DNA of 64,000 nucleotides. Origin: Phaeobacter italicus (lineage in GTDB: Bacteria > Pseudomonadota > Alphaproteobacteria > Rhodobacterales > Rhodobacteraceae). Made by a program: the position numbers and the translations under genes. The stretch is from positions 62,001 through 126,000 of the forward strand of contig NZ_CVRM01000034.1 of the NCBI RefSeq assembly GCF_001258055.1, given 5' to 3'. Each line of letters starts with the position of its first letter. Positions within the stretch are counted from its first letter, which is position 1. Of this stretch, positions 55,463 to 64,000 are shown piece by piece. The notes under the pieces were generated by a model. The model saw only the letters and a list, made by a program, of their open reading frames with translations. It was not told where the DNA came from and made no database searches.

Positions 55463-57799
55463 TTACTCGCCGTAAGGGATCCAGATGTTTTTGACCTCGG
55501 TCCCGGCTTCGAGAAAGCGACGGGTCTGATCCGTGGACCAGTCCATAGCTGTCGCGTTGTTGACCCAGGTCCGCTTGAGGTTGCCCGCAGACGCCTTTTC
55601 AATCTCGGCAGAAAGATCGGTGGAAGAGAAGCTCCAGACTGCATCCAGATTCAGGTGTGATGCCATCGGCGCAGCCAGCTCTGCGTGGCTACCGGTCAGG
55701 ATATTGACCACGCCAGCAGGGACATCGGAAGTGTCCAGAACCTGATAGAAGTCCGTTGCGGCAAGCGGATAAGTCTCGGACGCGGCCAGGACCACTCGGT
55801 TGCCCATCGCCATCGCGGGGGCCATGACTGACACCAGCCCCAAAAGCGGTGCTTCATCCGCGCAGACCGCACCGATCACGCCAACGGCTTCCTTCATGGC
55901 GAGTGCCACCCCGCGGATCGGGACCCCGTGCGCCTGACCGTCGTATTTGTCTGCCCAGGCCGCGGCGGTGAACAATCTCTGGATAGAGGCCTCGACTTCA
56001 TCGGCGCCGGATTTCTTGCCTGTCATGGCGTCGATCCGGTCTGCAAACTCGGCTGCCCGCGCGGACAGGTTCTCTCCGATGTAGTAGAGGATCTGGGCAC
56101 GCAGGTGGCCAGTCGTCTTCGACCAGGACTTGGCGCCAGCAGCCGCTTCAACGGCGTTGCGCACATCCTTGCGGTTGCCGAGGCCGACATGGCCCAGCAA
56201 TGCGCCGGATTTGCCGTAGACTGCTTTGGAATAGCCGCCGTCCGGACGCGCCTGTTTGCCGCCGATGTACAATTTTGCGGTGCGGTCGACAGCATCAACT
56301 GGCGCGCCTTCACCTGCAAAACCGATGAGCTTTTCCAGTGGTTTCGTCTTTGTTTTGGGCTTGGTGTAGGCGCTGAGACCTTCCCAGCCACCTTCCCGGC
56401 CAAAGCCGCTTTCGCGTGTGCCACCAAAACCAGCCGCCGCGTCAAACAGATTGGTCGCGTTGACCCAGACGACGCCCGCAACCAGCTTGGGCGCGATATC
56501 AAGCGCCAGGTTGACGTTCTCTGTCCAGACCGTCGCGGCCAAACCGTAGCGGGTGTTGTTGGCCAGTTCGACCGCTTCACCCGGCGTACGGAACGTGGTG
56601 GAGACCAGAACCGGGCCGAAGATTTCTTCTTGCATCAGCGCATCAGACGGGGCGAGCCCTTCAACCAGCGTGGGCGGATAGAAACAGCCGCCTTCCGGCA
56701 TGTCGACACGCGCTTGATGCACCTTGCCTGCGGTGTTGGCCGCCACCATTTCGCTGATCGTGTTCAACTGAACAGGATCCACGATGGCGCCAACGTCGAT
56801 GCACTTGTCGAGCGGGTTGCCCACGCGCAGCTTGTCCATGCGCGCGCGCAGCTTGTCGTGGAAGCGATCTGCGATCCCTTCCTGCACCAGCAGGCGCGAC
56901 CCGGCACAGCACACTTGACCCTGGTTGAACCAGATGGCGTCGACCAGACCTTCGATCGCGCTGTCGATATCGGCGTCATCAAACACGATGTACGGGGACT
57001 TGCCGCCCAATTCGAGCGTCAGCGCCTTGCCGCTGCCGGCCGTTGCTTCACGAATTTTACGACCCACAGCAGTTGAGCCGGTAAAGGCGATCTTGTCGAC
57101 ATCGGCATTCACGATCATTTCGCCAACTGCACCATCGCCGGTGACGATGTTCACGACACCTTTGGGCAGGCCCGCCTGGCGGCAGATGTCAGCAAACAAA
57201 AGCGCGGTCAGAGAGGTGTATTCTGCTGGCTTCAGGACAACGGTGTTGCCCATTGCGATGGCTGGCGCGACCTTCCACGCCAGCATCAGCAGCGGAAAGT
57301 TCCACGGAATGATCTGGCCACAAACACCCAGTGCCTCGCGGTCAGGCAGTTCGCTTTCCATCAGCTGGGCCATGCCAGCGTGATAGTAAAAATGCCGCTG
57401 TGCGAGAGGGACATCGATGTCGCGGCTTTCGCGGATCGGCTTGCCGTTATCAAGGGTTTCGAGAACTGCAAACAGGCGTGCGTGCTTTTGCATCAGGCGC
57501 GCGATGGCATAGATGTAGCGGGCACGCCCTGCGCCACCCAGTGCGGCCCATTTCCCTTGGGCCTTGCGTGCCGCGGCGACGGCGCCATCGACATCGTCCT
57601 GGCTTGCCTGGCTCAGCGTTGCCAGGGTCTCGCCATTTGCAGGGTTCTTGCTGTCAAACCCGTCAGCGGGGGAGGTGAACTCCCCATTGATGAAGTGGCC
57701 AAAACGGGCCCCTTGGTCGACCAGCCACGCCAGAGCGTCGGCAGCACTTTCAGGAGCGGGGCCATAGTCCATCGTTTCAAAGATCTCTTTTACGGTCAT
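55463..57799 (-). CDS. ALDH16-type double-domain aldehyde dehydrogenase
   Basis: 778 residues. Domain 1 (about 30-490) is a full ALDH: IIPWNFPLLMLAWKVAPA, FTGSTAVGRKI, LELGGKSPYIVF with the base Glu and FNQGQVCCAGSRLLV with the catalytic Cys pair. Domain 2 (about 510-778) repeats the ALDH fold in shortened form without a nucleophile Cys, as in bacterial ALDH16, which is known to be active through domain 1. It lies 5 bases after a small membrane protein and downstream of deoC, so oxidation of acetaldehyde or another DERA product is plausible. Confidence 0.9.
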   Translation of the reverse strand: MTVKEIFETMDYGPAPESAADALAWLVDQGARFGHFINGEFTSPADGFDSKNPANGETLATLSQASQDDVDGAVAAARKAQGKWAALGGAGRARYIYAIARLMQKHARLFAVLETLDNGKPIRESRDIDVPLAQRHFYYHAGMAQLMESELPDREALGVCGQIIPWNFPLLMLAWKVAPAIAMGNTVVLKPAEYTSLTALLFADICRQAGLPKGVVNIVTGDGAVGEMIVNADVDKIAFTGSTAVGRKIREATAGSGKALTLELGGKSPYIVFDDADIDSAIEGLVDAIWFNQGQVCCAGSRLLVQEGIADRFHDKLRARMDKLRVGNPLDKCIDVGAIVDPVQLNTISEMVAANTAGKVHQARVDMPEGGCFYPPTLVEGLAPSDALMQEEIFGPVLVSTTFRTPGEAVELANNTRYGLAATVWTENVNLALDIAPKLVAGVVWVNATNLFDAAAGFGGTRESGFGREGGWEGLSAYTKPKTKTKPLEKLIGFAGEGAPVDAVDRTAKLYIGGKQARPDGGYSKAVYGKSGALLGHVGLGNRKDVRNAVEAAAGAKSWSKTTGHLRAQILYYIGENLSARAAEFADRIDAMTGKKSGADEVEASIQRLFTAAAWADKYDGQAHGVPIRGVALAMKEAVGVIGAVCADEAPLLGLVSVMAPAMAMGNRVVLAASETYPLAATDFYQVLDTSDVPAGVVNILTGSHAELAAPMASHLNLDAVWSFSSTDLSAEIEKASAGNLKRTWVNNATAMDWSTDQTRRFLEAGTEVKNIWIPYGE

Positions 57800-57804
57800 C
57801 GCGG

Positions 57805-58083
57805 TTACTGTCCGGTTTGGAACGACAGGACAAAGACTGTCAGATAAAGGAAGAGCAGGATCAGCCCCGGCAGGCGGCTTTTGCGGTGAAACCGGGCGAA
57901 CTGAACCAGCTCGGGTGTAAGGCGATCGCGCGGGGGCGGCGTGAAATAGGGCGCAGGCCCTAGACGATCACGCGCAGCCTCCGGCAATTCGGATGCTTCA
58001 AGACGCAGACGCCATCGCCGCCACTGGAATGCAACAATCCAGAGACTGATAAAGATCGCACTGACGACCCATTCAGATGGCAT
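57805..58083 (-). CDS. Small two-segment membrane protein
   Basis: 92 residues. Segment 1 is VVSAIFISLWIVAFQW, then a basic/acidic middle with a Pro-rich stretch (GPAPYFTPPPRDRLTPEL), then segment 2 GLILLFLYLTVFVLSF. I do not recognise a family. It starts at ATG 58083, 16 bases after the deoC stop, and ends 5 bases before ALDH16, so it is part of their operon and may link the soluble enzymes to the membrane; that is speculation. Confidence 0.75.
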   Translation of the reverse strand: MPSEWVVSAIFISLWIVAFQWRRWRLRLEASELPEAARDRLGPAPYFTPPPRDRLTPELVQFARFHRKSRLPGLILLFLYLTVFVLSFQTGQ

Positions 58084-58098
58084 CTGCCTCTCCGTTCT

Positions 58099-59088
58099 TT
58101 AGGCCAATGCGTGACGGTAGCCTGCGGAATAGGCGCCAGTCACGTGATGTTCGAGTTGGCGTTCGATATCGCCCAGCAAGGAGGATGCGCCAAAGCGGAA
58201 CAAATCAGGCTGCAGCCAGCGGTCGCCCAGCTCGTCTTTCATCAGAGACAGATAGACCAGGGCGTCCTTTGCCTTGGAAATTCCGCCCGCAGGTTTGTAG
58301 CCCACGCGATAGCCGGTGCGTTCGTGATAGTCGCGAATGGCACGGATCATCACGAGGCTCACGGGAAGGGTCGCGTTCACGCTTTCCTTGCCGGTGGACG
58401 TCTTGATGAAATCGGCACCTGCCATCATGCAGATCAGCGAGGCGCGCGCCACGTTGCGCAGCGTGCCAAGTTCGCCGGTTGCCAGAATGGCTTTGACGTG
58501 GGCATCCCCACAGGCCTCGCGGAAGGCCTTCATCTCATCATAAAGCGCCTGCCAGTTGCCTGACAGAACGTGCCGACGGGAAATGACAATATCGATTTCC
58601 TTTGCGCTGGCCTTCACGCTTTCCTCGATCTCAGCAAGACGCAGGTGGAACGGCGACAGACCGCCCGGGAAGCCGGTCGAAACCGCGGCAACTGGAATGC
58701 CGGATCCGTCCAGCGCCGAAACCGCTGTTTCAATCATGTCGTGATAGACACAGACCGCGCCAGTGGTGATCGGGCCCATGTCCAGCGCCTTGAGCAGGTC
58801 CGCGCGCACCGGCTGGCGTGCTTTGGCACACAGACGGCGGACGCGACCGGCCGTGTCGTCGCCGGACAGGGTGGTCAGGTCGATCAAGGTGATCGCCTTC
58901 AGCAGCCAGGCTGCCTGATAGTCTTTCTTTACGCTGCGACGGCCGGGCAGGGTGGCACAGCGACGTTCGATCGCCGAGGTGTTTGCCTCAACGCCAAGCG
59001 CCCAGTCCAGATCCAGCTCCATGCCGGGATTACGGGGTTCGCCCACCTGCGGCAGCTGCGCAGTGTGCTCTGCAATTTGGCTTTCCAT
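58099..59088 (-). CDS. deoC: Deoxyribose-phosphate aldolase
   Basis: 329 residues, a DERA TIM barrel. The Schiff-base Lys lies in GADFIKTSTGK and the second active Lys in VGYKPAGGI; the proton-relay Asp is expected in LIDLTTL. It splits deoxyribose-5-phosphate to glyceraldehyde-3-phosphate and acetaldehyde in nucleoside breakdown. The protein is longer than the 250-residue class because of an N-terminal extension typical of the DeoC2 group. ATG 59088 with GAGG is preferred; an upstream GTG is possible. Confidence 0.92.
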   Translation of the reverse strand: MESQIAEHTAQLPQVGEPRNPGMELDLDWALGVEANTSAIERRCATLPGRRSVKKDYQAAWLLKAITLIDLTTLSGDDTAGRVRRLCAKARQPVRADLLKALDMGPITTGAVCVYHDMIETAVSALDGSGIPVAAVSTGFPGGLSPFHLRLAEIEESVKASAKEIDIVISRRHVLSGNWQALYDEMKAFREACGDAHVKAILATGELGTLRNVARASLICMMAGADFIKTSTGKESVNATLPVSLVMIRAIRDYHERTGYRVGYKPAGGISKAKDALVYLSLMKDELGDRWLQPDLFRFGASSLLGDIERQLEHHVTGAYSAGYRHALA

Positions 59089-59205
59089 GCCGGGAATCCT
59101 CGTTGGAATTTGGTGCGAAAATCGCACGCCACCCCTTGCTTGGCAAGCGACGGGCCAGGGTGACGTGGTGAATTTTTGACTATTTGGACAAAAAATCGGG
59201 CATTT

Positions 59206-59220
59206 TGCGAACGATTCTCA
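59206..59220. promoter_or_regulatory. Imperfect Mur/Fur-like box, distal
   Basis: TGCGAACGATTCTCA matches the neighbouring perfect box at 12 of 15 positions; the centres are 23 bases apart, about two helical turns. Confidence 0.45.
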
Positions 59221-59228
59221 TTTCTTTT

Positions 59229-59243
59229 TGCGAATAATTCGCA
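59229..59243. promoter_or_regulatory. Perfect Mur/Fur-like palindrome upstream of sitA
   Basis: TGCGAAT-A-ATTCGCA is a perfect 7-1-7 palindrome, ending 6 bases before a TTGACA. Manganese uptake regulator (Mur) boxes in alphaproteobacteria are palindromes of this kind before sit or mnt operons. Confidence 0.7.
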
Positions 59244-59249
59244 TTTTCA

Positions 59250-59279
59250 TTGACAGGCGCGAGACTCACGCTCTTATTG
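59250..59279 (+). promoter_or_regulatory. Candidate sigma-70-type promoter of sitABCD
   Basis: TTGACA at 59250-59255 and TTATTG at 59274-59279 with an 18-base spacer. The -10 is weak. Confidence 0.4.
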
Positions 59280-59310
59280 AGGTCAGTGAAACGCTGGAAG
59301 GGGGCTCCCC

Positions 59311-60333
59311 ATGTGGTTGAAAATCGCAGATCTGACACGCGTACCGGGTTTGAACCGTCGGCTGGTTGCAGTGACCTTTCTGGCCATTGCGGCCCTGTTG
59401 GCGGCGCCATTTGTCGCGGGCAAGTCGGCGATGGCTCGCGCACAGACACCGCTGAATGTTGTGGCCACGACCGGGATGATCGCAGACGCGGTGCGGCAGG
59501 TTGGTGGTGATGCTGTCGAGGTTCGCGCCTTGATGGGCCCGGGTGTCGACCCTCATGCCTATCGCCAGACCCGATCTGACATCGTGGCCATGACCCGCGC
59601 GGATCTGGTGTTGTGGCACGGGCTTTATCTTGAGGCGCAGATGGAAGAGTTTTTTCATGATCTGGCCCGCAAGCGGACTGTCGTGGCCGTGGCAGAGGGG
59701 CTTTCAAAGGAAAAGCTGCGCGGGCATGACGATTATGCAGACAAATTTGACCCCCATGTTTGGATGACCCCAGTTCTGTGGAAGGATGTGGTGGTAGAGG
59801 TGCAAAAGGCCCTGACAGAGGCGCGTCCCGACCAAGCAGAGCTGTTTGCGGCAAATGCAGCAACCCATCTGGCGGAGCTGGATCAGCTGATCGCCTATGG
59901 CGCAGATATTCTGACCCAAGTGCCCGAAGAAAACCGCGTGCTGGTCACAGCCCATGACGCATTTGGCTATTTCGGTGGAGAGTACCGCTTTGAGGTGATG
60001 GGCATTCAGGGCATCTCGACCCAGTCTGAGGCGGGGCTGAACCGGATTGGCACCCTTGTTGATGTTCTGGTGGAGCGCGGTGTCTCTGCTGTCTTTGTCG
60101 AAAGCTCTGTATCTGACCGCTCTGTCAGAGCCCTGATCGAAGGCGCTGCAGCGCGCGGTCATGATGTCCGCATCGGCGGCGAATTGTTCTCGGACGCGAT
60201 GGGGGCAGATGGCACATATGAAGGCACCTATATCGGCATGCTGGACCACAACATGACGACGATCGCCGGTGCGTTGGGCGCGGATGTCCCTGCCAAGGGG
60301 ATGTCAGGCCAGCTGTCGCACGCCGGTTTGTAA
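59311..60333 (+). CDS. sitA: Manganese/iron ABC transporter, substrate-binding protein
   Basis: 340 residues. An extended signal region (LVAVTFLAIAALLAAPFVAG) is followed by the cluster A-I binding fold. GPGVDPHAYRQT, DPHVWMTP, ESSVSDRS and the late LDHNMTT region supply the metal ligands. Zinc-specific proteins usually have a His-rich loop, which is absent here; with the Mur-like box this favours Mn or Fe. It is the first of four overlapping or closely spaced genes. AAGGGGG lies before ATG 59311. Confidence 0.88.
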   Translation: MWLKIADLTRVPGLNRRLVAVTFLAIAALLAAPFVAGKSAMARAQTPLNVVATTGMIADAVRQVGGDAVEVRALMGPGVDPHAYRQTRSDIVAMTRADLVLWHGLYLEAQMEEFFHDLARKRTVVAVAEGLSKEKLRGHDDYADKFDPHVWMTPVLWKDVVVEVQKALTEARPDQAELFAANAATHLAELDQLIAYGADILTQVPEENRVLVTAHDAFGYFGGEYRFEVMGIQGISTQSEAGLNRIGTLVDVLVERGVSAVFVESSVSDRSVRALIEGAAARGHDVRIGGELFSDAMGADGTYEGTYIGMLDHNMTTIAGALGADVPAKGMSGQLSHAGL

Positions 60334-60345
60334 GAGGTAGGATTG

Positions 60346-61176
60346 ATGACACTCGAACTTGCTCGGGACAATGGCATGCCGACGGCCACAAACGGAACCG
60401 CCGCATTGGAGCAGTCCCCCTTTGCGATCCGGGGGCTGACGGTCAGCTACGGCGAAAAACCAGCCGTGTTCTCGGTGGATATGACTGTTGAAGCAGGCAA
60501 GATGACCGCCATCATCGGGCCAAACGGTGCGGGGAAGTCGACACTTCTGAAGGCTGCATTGGGTGTGGTGCCTCCGGTTTCCGGGCGGGTTCAGGTGTTT
60601 GGAAAGCCGCTGGACACCCAGCGCGCTCGGATCGCTTATGTACCCCAAAGAGCAAGCGTCGACTGGGATTTTCCAACCCGGGTGATCGACGTGGTGATTA
60701 TGGGGCTCTACCGCGAACTGGGTCTCCTTGGCCGGATCACTGGCCGCCACAAGGCTGCTGCAAGGGATTGTCTGGAGCGGGTGGGAATGGCGGATTTCGC
60801 AGATCGCCAGATCGGCCAGCTGTCAGGCGGCCAGCAGCAGCGCGTGTTTCTGGCACGTGCTCTGGCACAGGGGGCAGATCTCTATCTCTTGGATGAACCC
60901 TTTGCCGGCGTGGATGCTGCAACAGAAAAAGCGATCATTGCGGTCCTGAAACAGCTTCGGGCAGAGGGAAAGACCGTCGTTGTCGTCCATCATGACCTTG
61001 CGACTGTGACTGACTATTTCGACAATGTGTTTCTGATCAACACCCGCAAGGTTGCCGAGGGGCCGGTATCCGAGGCCTTCACCGCCGATACCCTGCAAGC
61101 GGCCTATGGCGGGCGCCTGGCAACAGCGCAGGTGGATCAGCTTGGCGTGGCACCCGTGATGGGCGGGGTCTATTAA
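60346..61176 (+). CDS. sitB: Manganese/iron ABC transporter, ATPase
   Basis: 276 residues. Walker A GPNGAGKST near 60-68, signature LSGGQQQRVFLARAL, Walker B LYLLDEPFAG and the switch HHD in VVVVHHDLATV are all intact. The first 25 residues are a variable leader. AGAGGTAGG precedes ATG 60346. It powers uptake through the two permeases that follow. Confidence 0.92.
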   Translation: MTLELARDNGMPTATNGTAALEQSPFAIRGLTVSYGEKPAVFSVDMTVEAGKMTAIIGPNGAGKSTLLKAALGVVPPVSGRVQVFGKPLDTQRARIAYVPQRASVDWDFPTRVIDVVIMGLYRELGLLGRITGRHKAAARDCLERVGMADFADRQIGQLSGGQQQRVFLARALAQGADLYLLDEPFAGVDAATEKAIIAVLKQLRAEGKTVVVVHHDLATVTDYFDNVFLINTRKVAEGPVSEAFTADTLQAAYGGRLATAQVDQLGVAPVMGGVY

Positions 61177-61178
61177 TC

Positions 61179-62384
61179 ATGTTGTTTGACGCGCTGCTGT
61201 TGCAGCTGGGGTATAACGCCACGCTGGTTGCCATCGGTGCGACCCTTCTTGGTGTTTCAGCGGGTATTACCGGGACATTTCTGTTCCTGCGCAAACGCGC
61301 GCTGGTCAGTGATGCGGTCAGCCATGCCACTCTGCCGGGGGTTGGTATCGCCTTTCTTGTCATGGTCGCGCTTGGTGGGGATGGCCGCAATCTGGCCGGT
61401 CTGTTGCTGGGATCTGCGATTTCGGCCGGGATCGGGCTGTGGTGTCTCAACTGGTTGACGCGCAACACCCGCCTGGCTGAGGACGCGGCCATCGGCGCGG
61501 TCCTGTCCGTCTTCTTCGGATTCGGCATTGTGATCCTGACCGTGATCCAGACGCTCGGGGTTGGCCGCCAAGCGGGCCTGGAGGGTTTTTTGCTGGGCTC
61601 GACTGCGGGGATGCTGTGGAATGATGCGTTGGTCATCGCGGGGGGCGGTGCGGCGGCTCTGCTGCTGATCGTTCTGATGCGGCGCCCCATGACCATGGTC
61701 GCCTTTGACCCGGAATATGCAGCAGCGCGGGGCATTTCAGTGTCGCGCATCGACATGGCGATGATGGGGCTGGTGATGGCCGTCACGGTTGTCGGGCTGA
61801 AAATCGTCGGCCTGATCCTGATCGTGGCACTCCTTATCATCCCGGCTGTGACCGCGCGGTTTTGGACCGAACGCTCTGATCTCGTGGTTCTGCTGGCGGG
61901 GGTGGCCGGTGGTGTCGCTGCCTATGTGGGCGCTGCTCTTTCGGCGTCTGCGCCGAACCTCCCCACGGGCCCGATCATCGTGTTGGTGAGCTTTGCACTT
62001 TTTGCGCTTTCGCTGCTGTTTGCACCCAATCGTGGCGTTCTGGCCGCGGTGCTGCGCCATATCCGTTTCCAGAGACAAGTGCATCTGCGCCAGGGGCTGT
62101 TGGCCGTTGCCCAGGAACAGCTCATCTATGAGCCGCTCACCCTGCGCCTGTTGCGCCGTCATGGATTGTTGCGCGCAGATGGGGTGCCGACGGAAAAGGG
62201 GCGGGCCCGCGCAGCCAAAGCGCTGCGCGACGAGCATCGCTGGGCACTGGTCCGCAGCGATCAGAGCCACGAAGCCGCCGCTGCGATGTATGATGGCTTG
62301 CGCGATATCGAAACGGTTCTGACAGCTGATCAGATACGTGAAATTGACAACTTGATTGGTGGCCCAAAGGAGGTATCGGCATGA
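61179..62384 (+). CDS. sitC: Manganese/iron ABC permease with C-terminal winged-helix-like tail
   Basis: 401 residues. Residues 1-285 are an ABC-3 permease with about eight membrane helices (SAGITGTFLFLRKRALVSDA, SHATLPGVGIAFL, GLILIVALLIIPAVTARFW). Residues about 295-401 form a soluble tail with LTLRLLRRHGLLRADGVPTE, then KGRARAAKALRDEHRW, which resembles the DtxR/MntR winged-helix pattern. Such a fusion recalls chlamydial YtgCR. It starts 3 bases after sitB and overlaps sitD by ATGA. Confidence 0.88.
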   Translation: MLFDALLLQLGYNATLVAIGATLLGVSAGITGTFLFLRKRALVSDAVSHATLPGVGIAFLVMVALGGDGRNLAGLLLGSAISAGIGLWCLNWLTRNTRLAEDAAIGAVLSVFFGFGIVILTVIQTLGVGRQAGLEGFLLGSTAGMLWNDALVIAGGGAAALLLIVLMRRPMTMVAFDPEYAAARGISVSRIDMAMMGLVMAVTVVGLKIVGLILIVALLIIPAVTARFWTERSDLVVLLAGVAGGVAAYVGAALSASAPNLPTGPIIVLVSFALFALSLLFAPNRGVLAAVLRHIRFQRQVHLRQGLLAVAQEQLIYEPLTLRLLRRHGLLRADGVPTEKGRARAAKALRDEHRWALVRSDQSHEAAAAMYDGLRDIETVLTADQIREIDNLIGGPKEVSA

Positions 62385-63310
62385 GTGGATCCGAATTTGT
62401 CCCGCTGTCCCTGACGCCGCTCTTGATTGGTGTGTTCGCCGCAGTGGCCTGTGCGCTGCCGGGCAACTTCCTGTTGCTGCGTCGTCAGGCGTTGATCGGA
62501 GACGCGATCAGCCATGTGGTTCTGCCGGGCATTGTCGTTGCCTTTTTGTTGACCGGGGTGATTGCGGCAGGCCCGATGATGTTCGGGGCAGCCGGCGCCG
62601 CGGTCGTCGCGGTGGTTTTGATCGAGCTGATCCGCCGACTTGGGCGGATCGAGCCCGGCGCGGCAATGGGCGTGGTCTTTACGACCATGTTTGCTGGCGG
62701 CGTATTGCTGTTGGAGCAGACCGACACGTCTTCGGTCCACCTGGATGTGGAACACGCCCTTTATGGCAATCTCGAAAGTCTGATCTGGTTGGATGCGACT
62801 GGCTGGGCCTCCCTTGTTGATCCAGTGGCGCTGAGCTACCTGCCGCCAGAGCTGTCAAGGATGGCGCTGACCCTGCTGGGGGTTCTGGTGTTTGTCACGT
62901 TGTTCTGGCGACCGCTGAAGATCTCTACCTTTGACGAAGGTTTTGCCCGCACGCTGGGGATCCGGACCAACATGTTGGGGCTTGCGTTGGTGATCACTGC
63001 GGCGATTGCGGCTGTTGCAGCCTTTGATGCCGTGGGGTCCATCATCGTGATTGCCATGTTCATCTGTCCGCCAGCCGCGGCGCGGATGATGTCGAACCGG
63101 CTGGAAGGGCAGGTTGGCTGGAGCGTGGTTTTTGCCGTGGTTTCTGCCGTGCTGGGATATGTTCTGGCTGGATATGGTCCGTTGTGGCTCGGGGCCTCTG
63201 ACGCGGTGAGTGCAGCCGGAATGATTGCCACGGTGTCGGGTGTTTTGTTGGCAGTCGCAGCCCGGTTCGGCCCCTGTCGCCTGCGCTCGGGTGCCCCCGC
63301 AGGCGTCTGA
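62381..63310 (+). CDS. sitD: Manganese/iron ABC permease, second subunit
   Basis: 309 residues with about eight or nine membrane helices. [20 protein letters not shown] and [20 protein letters not shown] are the ABC-3 permease blocks. It lacks the C-terminal tail seen in sitC. Its ATG overlaps the sitC stop (ATGA), so production is coupled. mutL follows after 101 bases without a clear terminator. Confidence 0.92.
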   Translation: MSGSEFVPLSLTPLLIGVFAAVACALPGNFLLLRRQALIGDAISHVVLPGIVVAFLLTGVIAAGPMMFGAAGAAVVAVVLIELIRRLGRIEPGAAMGVVFTTMFAGGVLLLEQTDTSSVHLDVEHALYGNLESLIWLDATGWASLVDPVALSYLPPELSRMALTLLGVLVFVTLFWRPLKISTFDEGFARTLGIRTNMLGLALVITAAIAAVAAFDAVGSIIVIAMFICPPAAARMMSNRLEGQVGWSVVFAVVSAVLGYVLAGYGPLWLGASDAVSAAGMIATVSGVLLAVAARFGPCRLRSGAPAGV

Positions 63311-63411
63311 AGCCATCTTGCCTGCAGGCGGTGTGCAGGCGCTTGACCGTGGTTGTCTGCGTCCCGAATGCGGCTGGAAGAATCGTGGCGCTGCGTGCTA
63401 AATCTAGCGGC

Positions 63412-64000
63412 ATGGCACATGCAGACCCCCACATCAGCGAAAACTTGCGACCGGTGATCCGGCAGCTTGACGACAGCGCAATCAATAGAATTGCAGCGGG
63501 CGAGGTGGTTGAACGGCCAGCTTCTGCCGTCAAGGAGCTGGTCGAAAACGCGATCGACGCCGGGGCGACGCGGATCACGATCGATATCGCCGATGGTGGC
63601 AAGACCCTGATCCGCGTAACCGATGACGGGTGCGGCATGACGCCGGATGATCTGCCGCTGGCCCTGTCGCGTCATGCCACATCAAAGATTGATGGCTCGG
63701 ATTTGCTGAATATCCACACCTTCGGATTTCGGGGTGAGGCTCTGCCCAGCCTTGGCGCGGTTGGCAGGCTGACCATCACCAGCCGGGCTGCGGGTCATGA
63801 TGCAGCACAAATTCGAGTGTCCGGTGGCAAGCTTGAGCCGGTTAAGCCCGCTGCCTTGCGCGGTGGCACGGTGGTTGAGCTGCGCGATCTGTTCTACGCC
63901 ACGCCTGCGCGGTTGAAGTTCATGCGCAGTGATCGGGCCGAAAGTCAGGCGATTGGTGACGTGATCAAGCGGTTGGCGATGGCAGAGCCATCGGTTGGTT
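63412..64000 (+). CDS. mutL: DNA mismatch repair protein MutL (3' end outside window)
   Basis: The first 196 residues of MutL, cut off by the window end. [20 protein letters not shown], the ATP-binding Glu and Asn in [19 protein letters not shown] and [11 protein letters not shown] are the four GHKL motifs, all intact. It couples MutS mismatch recognition to strand incision. ATG 63412 gives a short variable leader before the conserved start. Confidence 0.96.
   Translation, partial: MAHADPHISENLRPVIRQLDDSAINRIAAGEVVERPASAVKELVENAIDAGATRITIDIADGGKTLIRVTDDGCGMTPDDLPLALSRHATSKIDGSDLLNIHTFGFRGEALPSLGAVGRLTITSRAAGHDAAQIRVSGGKLEPVKPAALRGGTVVELRDLFYATPARLKFMRSDRAESQAIGDVIKRLAMAEPSVG

Noticed and set aside
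63329-63350. GCCTGC / GCAGGC hairpin between sitD and mutL as terminator
   Set aside because: Short stem and no T-run; read-through into mutL remains possible.
1-64000. tRNA or rRNA genes, prophage, integron or CRISPR array
   Set aside because: No cloverleaf-like segments, phage genes, integrase or repeat-spacer pattern were recognised when reading the window; a tRNAscan or similar run would settle this.

Overview
The window reads as a stretch of chromosome from a marine alphaproteobacterium of the Roseobacter group (Rhodobacteraceae), closest in feel to Phaeobacter, Leisingera or Ruegeria. The evidence is gene content and order: lspA followed by a DUF3035 lipoprotein and two M16 peptidases, rsmB-heparinase-purH, a 16-stranded-type porin, a DapC-type aminotransferase, a Mur-type box before a sit operon, and two tandem dimethylglycine-dehydrogenase-like enzymes. 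Coding density is high, GC is about 60 percent, and no tRNA, rRNA, CRISPR array or prophage was seen. The genus call is inference.

Layout. 1-5.7 kb: the end of a porin gene, a YggS-type PLP protein, a cytosolic-looking YkuD protein coupled to ribA, an orphan OmpR-type response regulator, xthA and a lytic-transglycosylase lipoprotein. 5.7-17.6 kb, mostly minus strand: lolA, ftsK, dapC-like, an amidase, a UbiH-type hydroxylase (plus), a coupled thioredoxin/LON-domain/Trm112 set, hspQ and a gamma-glutamyltransferase homologue. 17.7-20.4 kb: an anti-sigma/anti-anti-sigma pair facing a thiolase and a free methionine-R-sulfoxide reductase.

20.5-27.9 kb is the most system-like region. An XRE-cupin regulator with two candidate operators, a LysE exporter, two full-length FAD/GcvT demethylating dehydrogenases and a GbdR-like AraC regulator lie head to tail. 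Together they look like a regulated unit for methylated-amine (dimethylglycine/sarcosine) breakdown with folate-linked C1 capture.

28-36 kb is a mixed accessory region: RarD, an SGNH hydrolase, RluA, a GT11 fucosyltransferase-like protein, VOC proteins, an aldehyde dehydrogenase, a 1-Cys peroxiredoxin and a GT25 transferase. 36.4-45.2 kb carries the classic rbfA-truB-rpsO-pnp set, but it is interrupted by a DUF2233 gene, a DUF1643 gene, a 261-bp IS5-type MITE, a membrane-anchored RTX-repeat protein and an opposite-strand methyltransferase.

45.3-55.4 kb, mainly plus strand: dapB, an SDHAF4-like protein (minus), rsmB, a heparinase II/III-like protein, purH, lspA, a DUF3035 lipoprotein and an active/inactive M16 pair. 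55.4-59.1 kb is a minus-strand deoC / small membrane protein / ALDH16 operon. 59.2-63.3 kb is a manganese/iron ABC transporter (sitABCD) behind two palindromic Mur/Fur-like boxes; its first permease carries a winged-helix-like tail. The window ends inside mutL.
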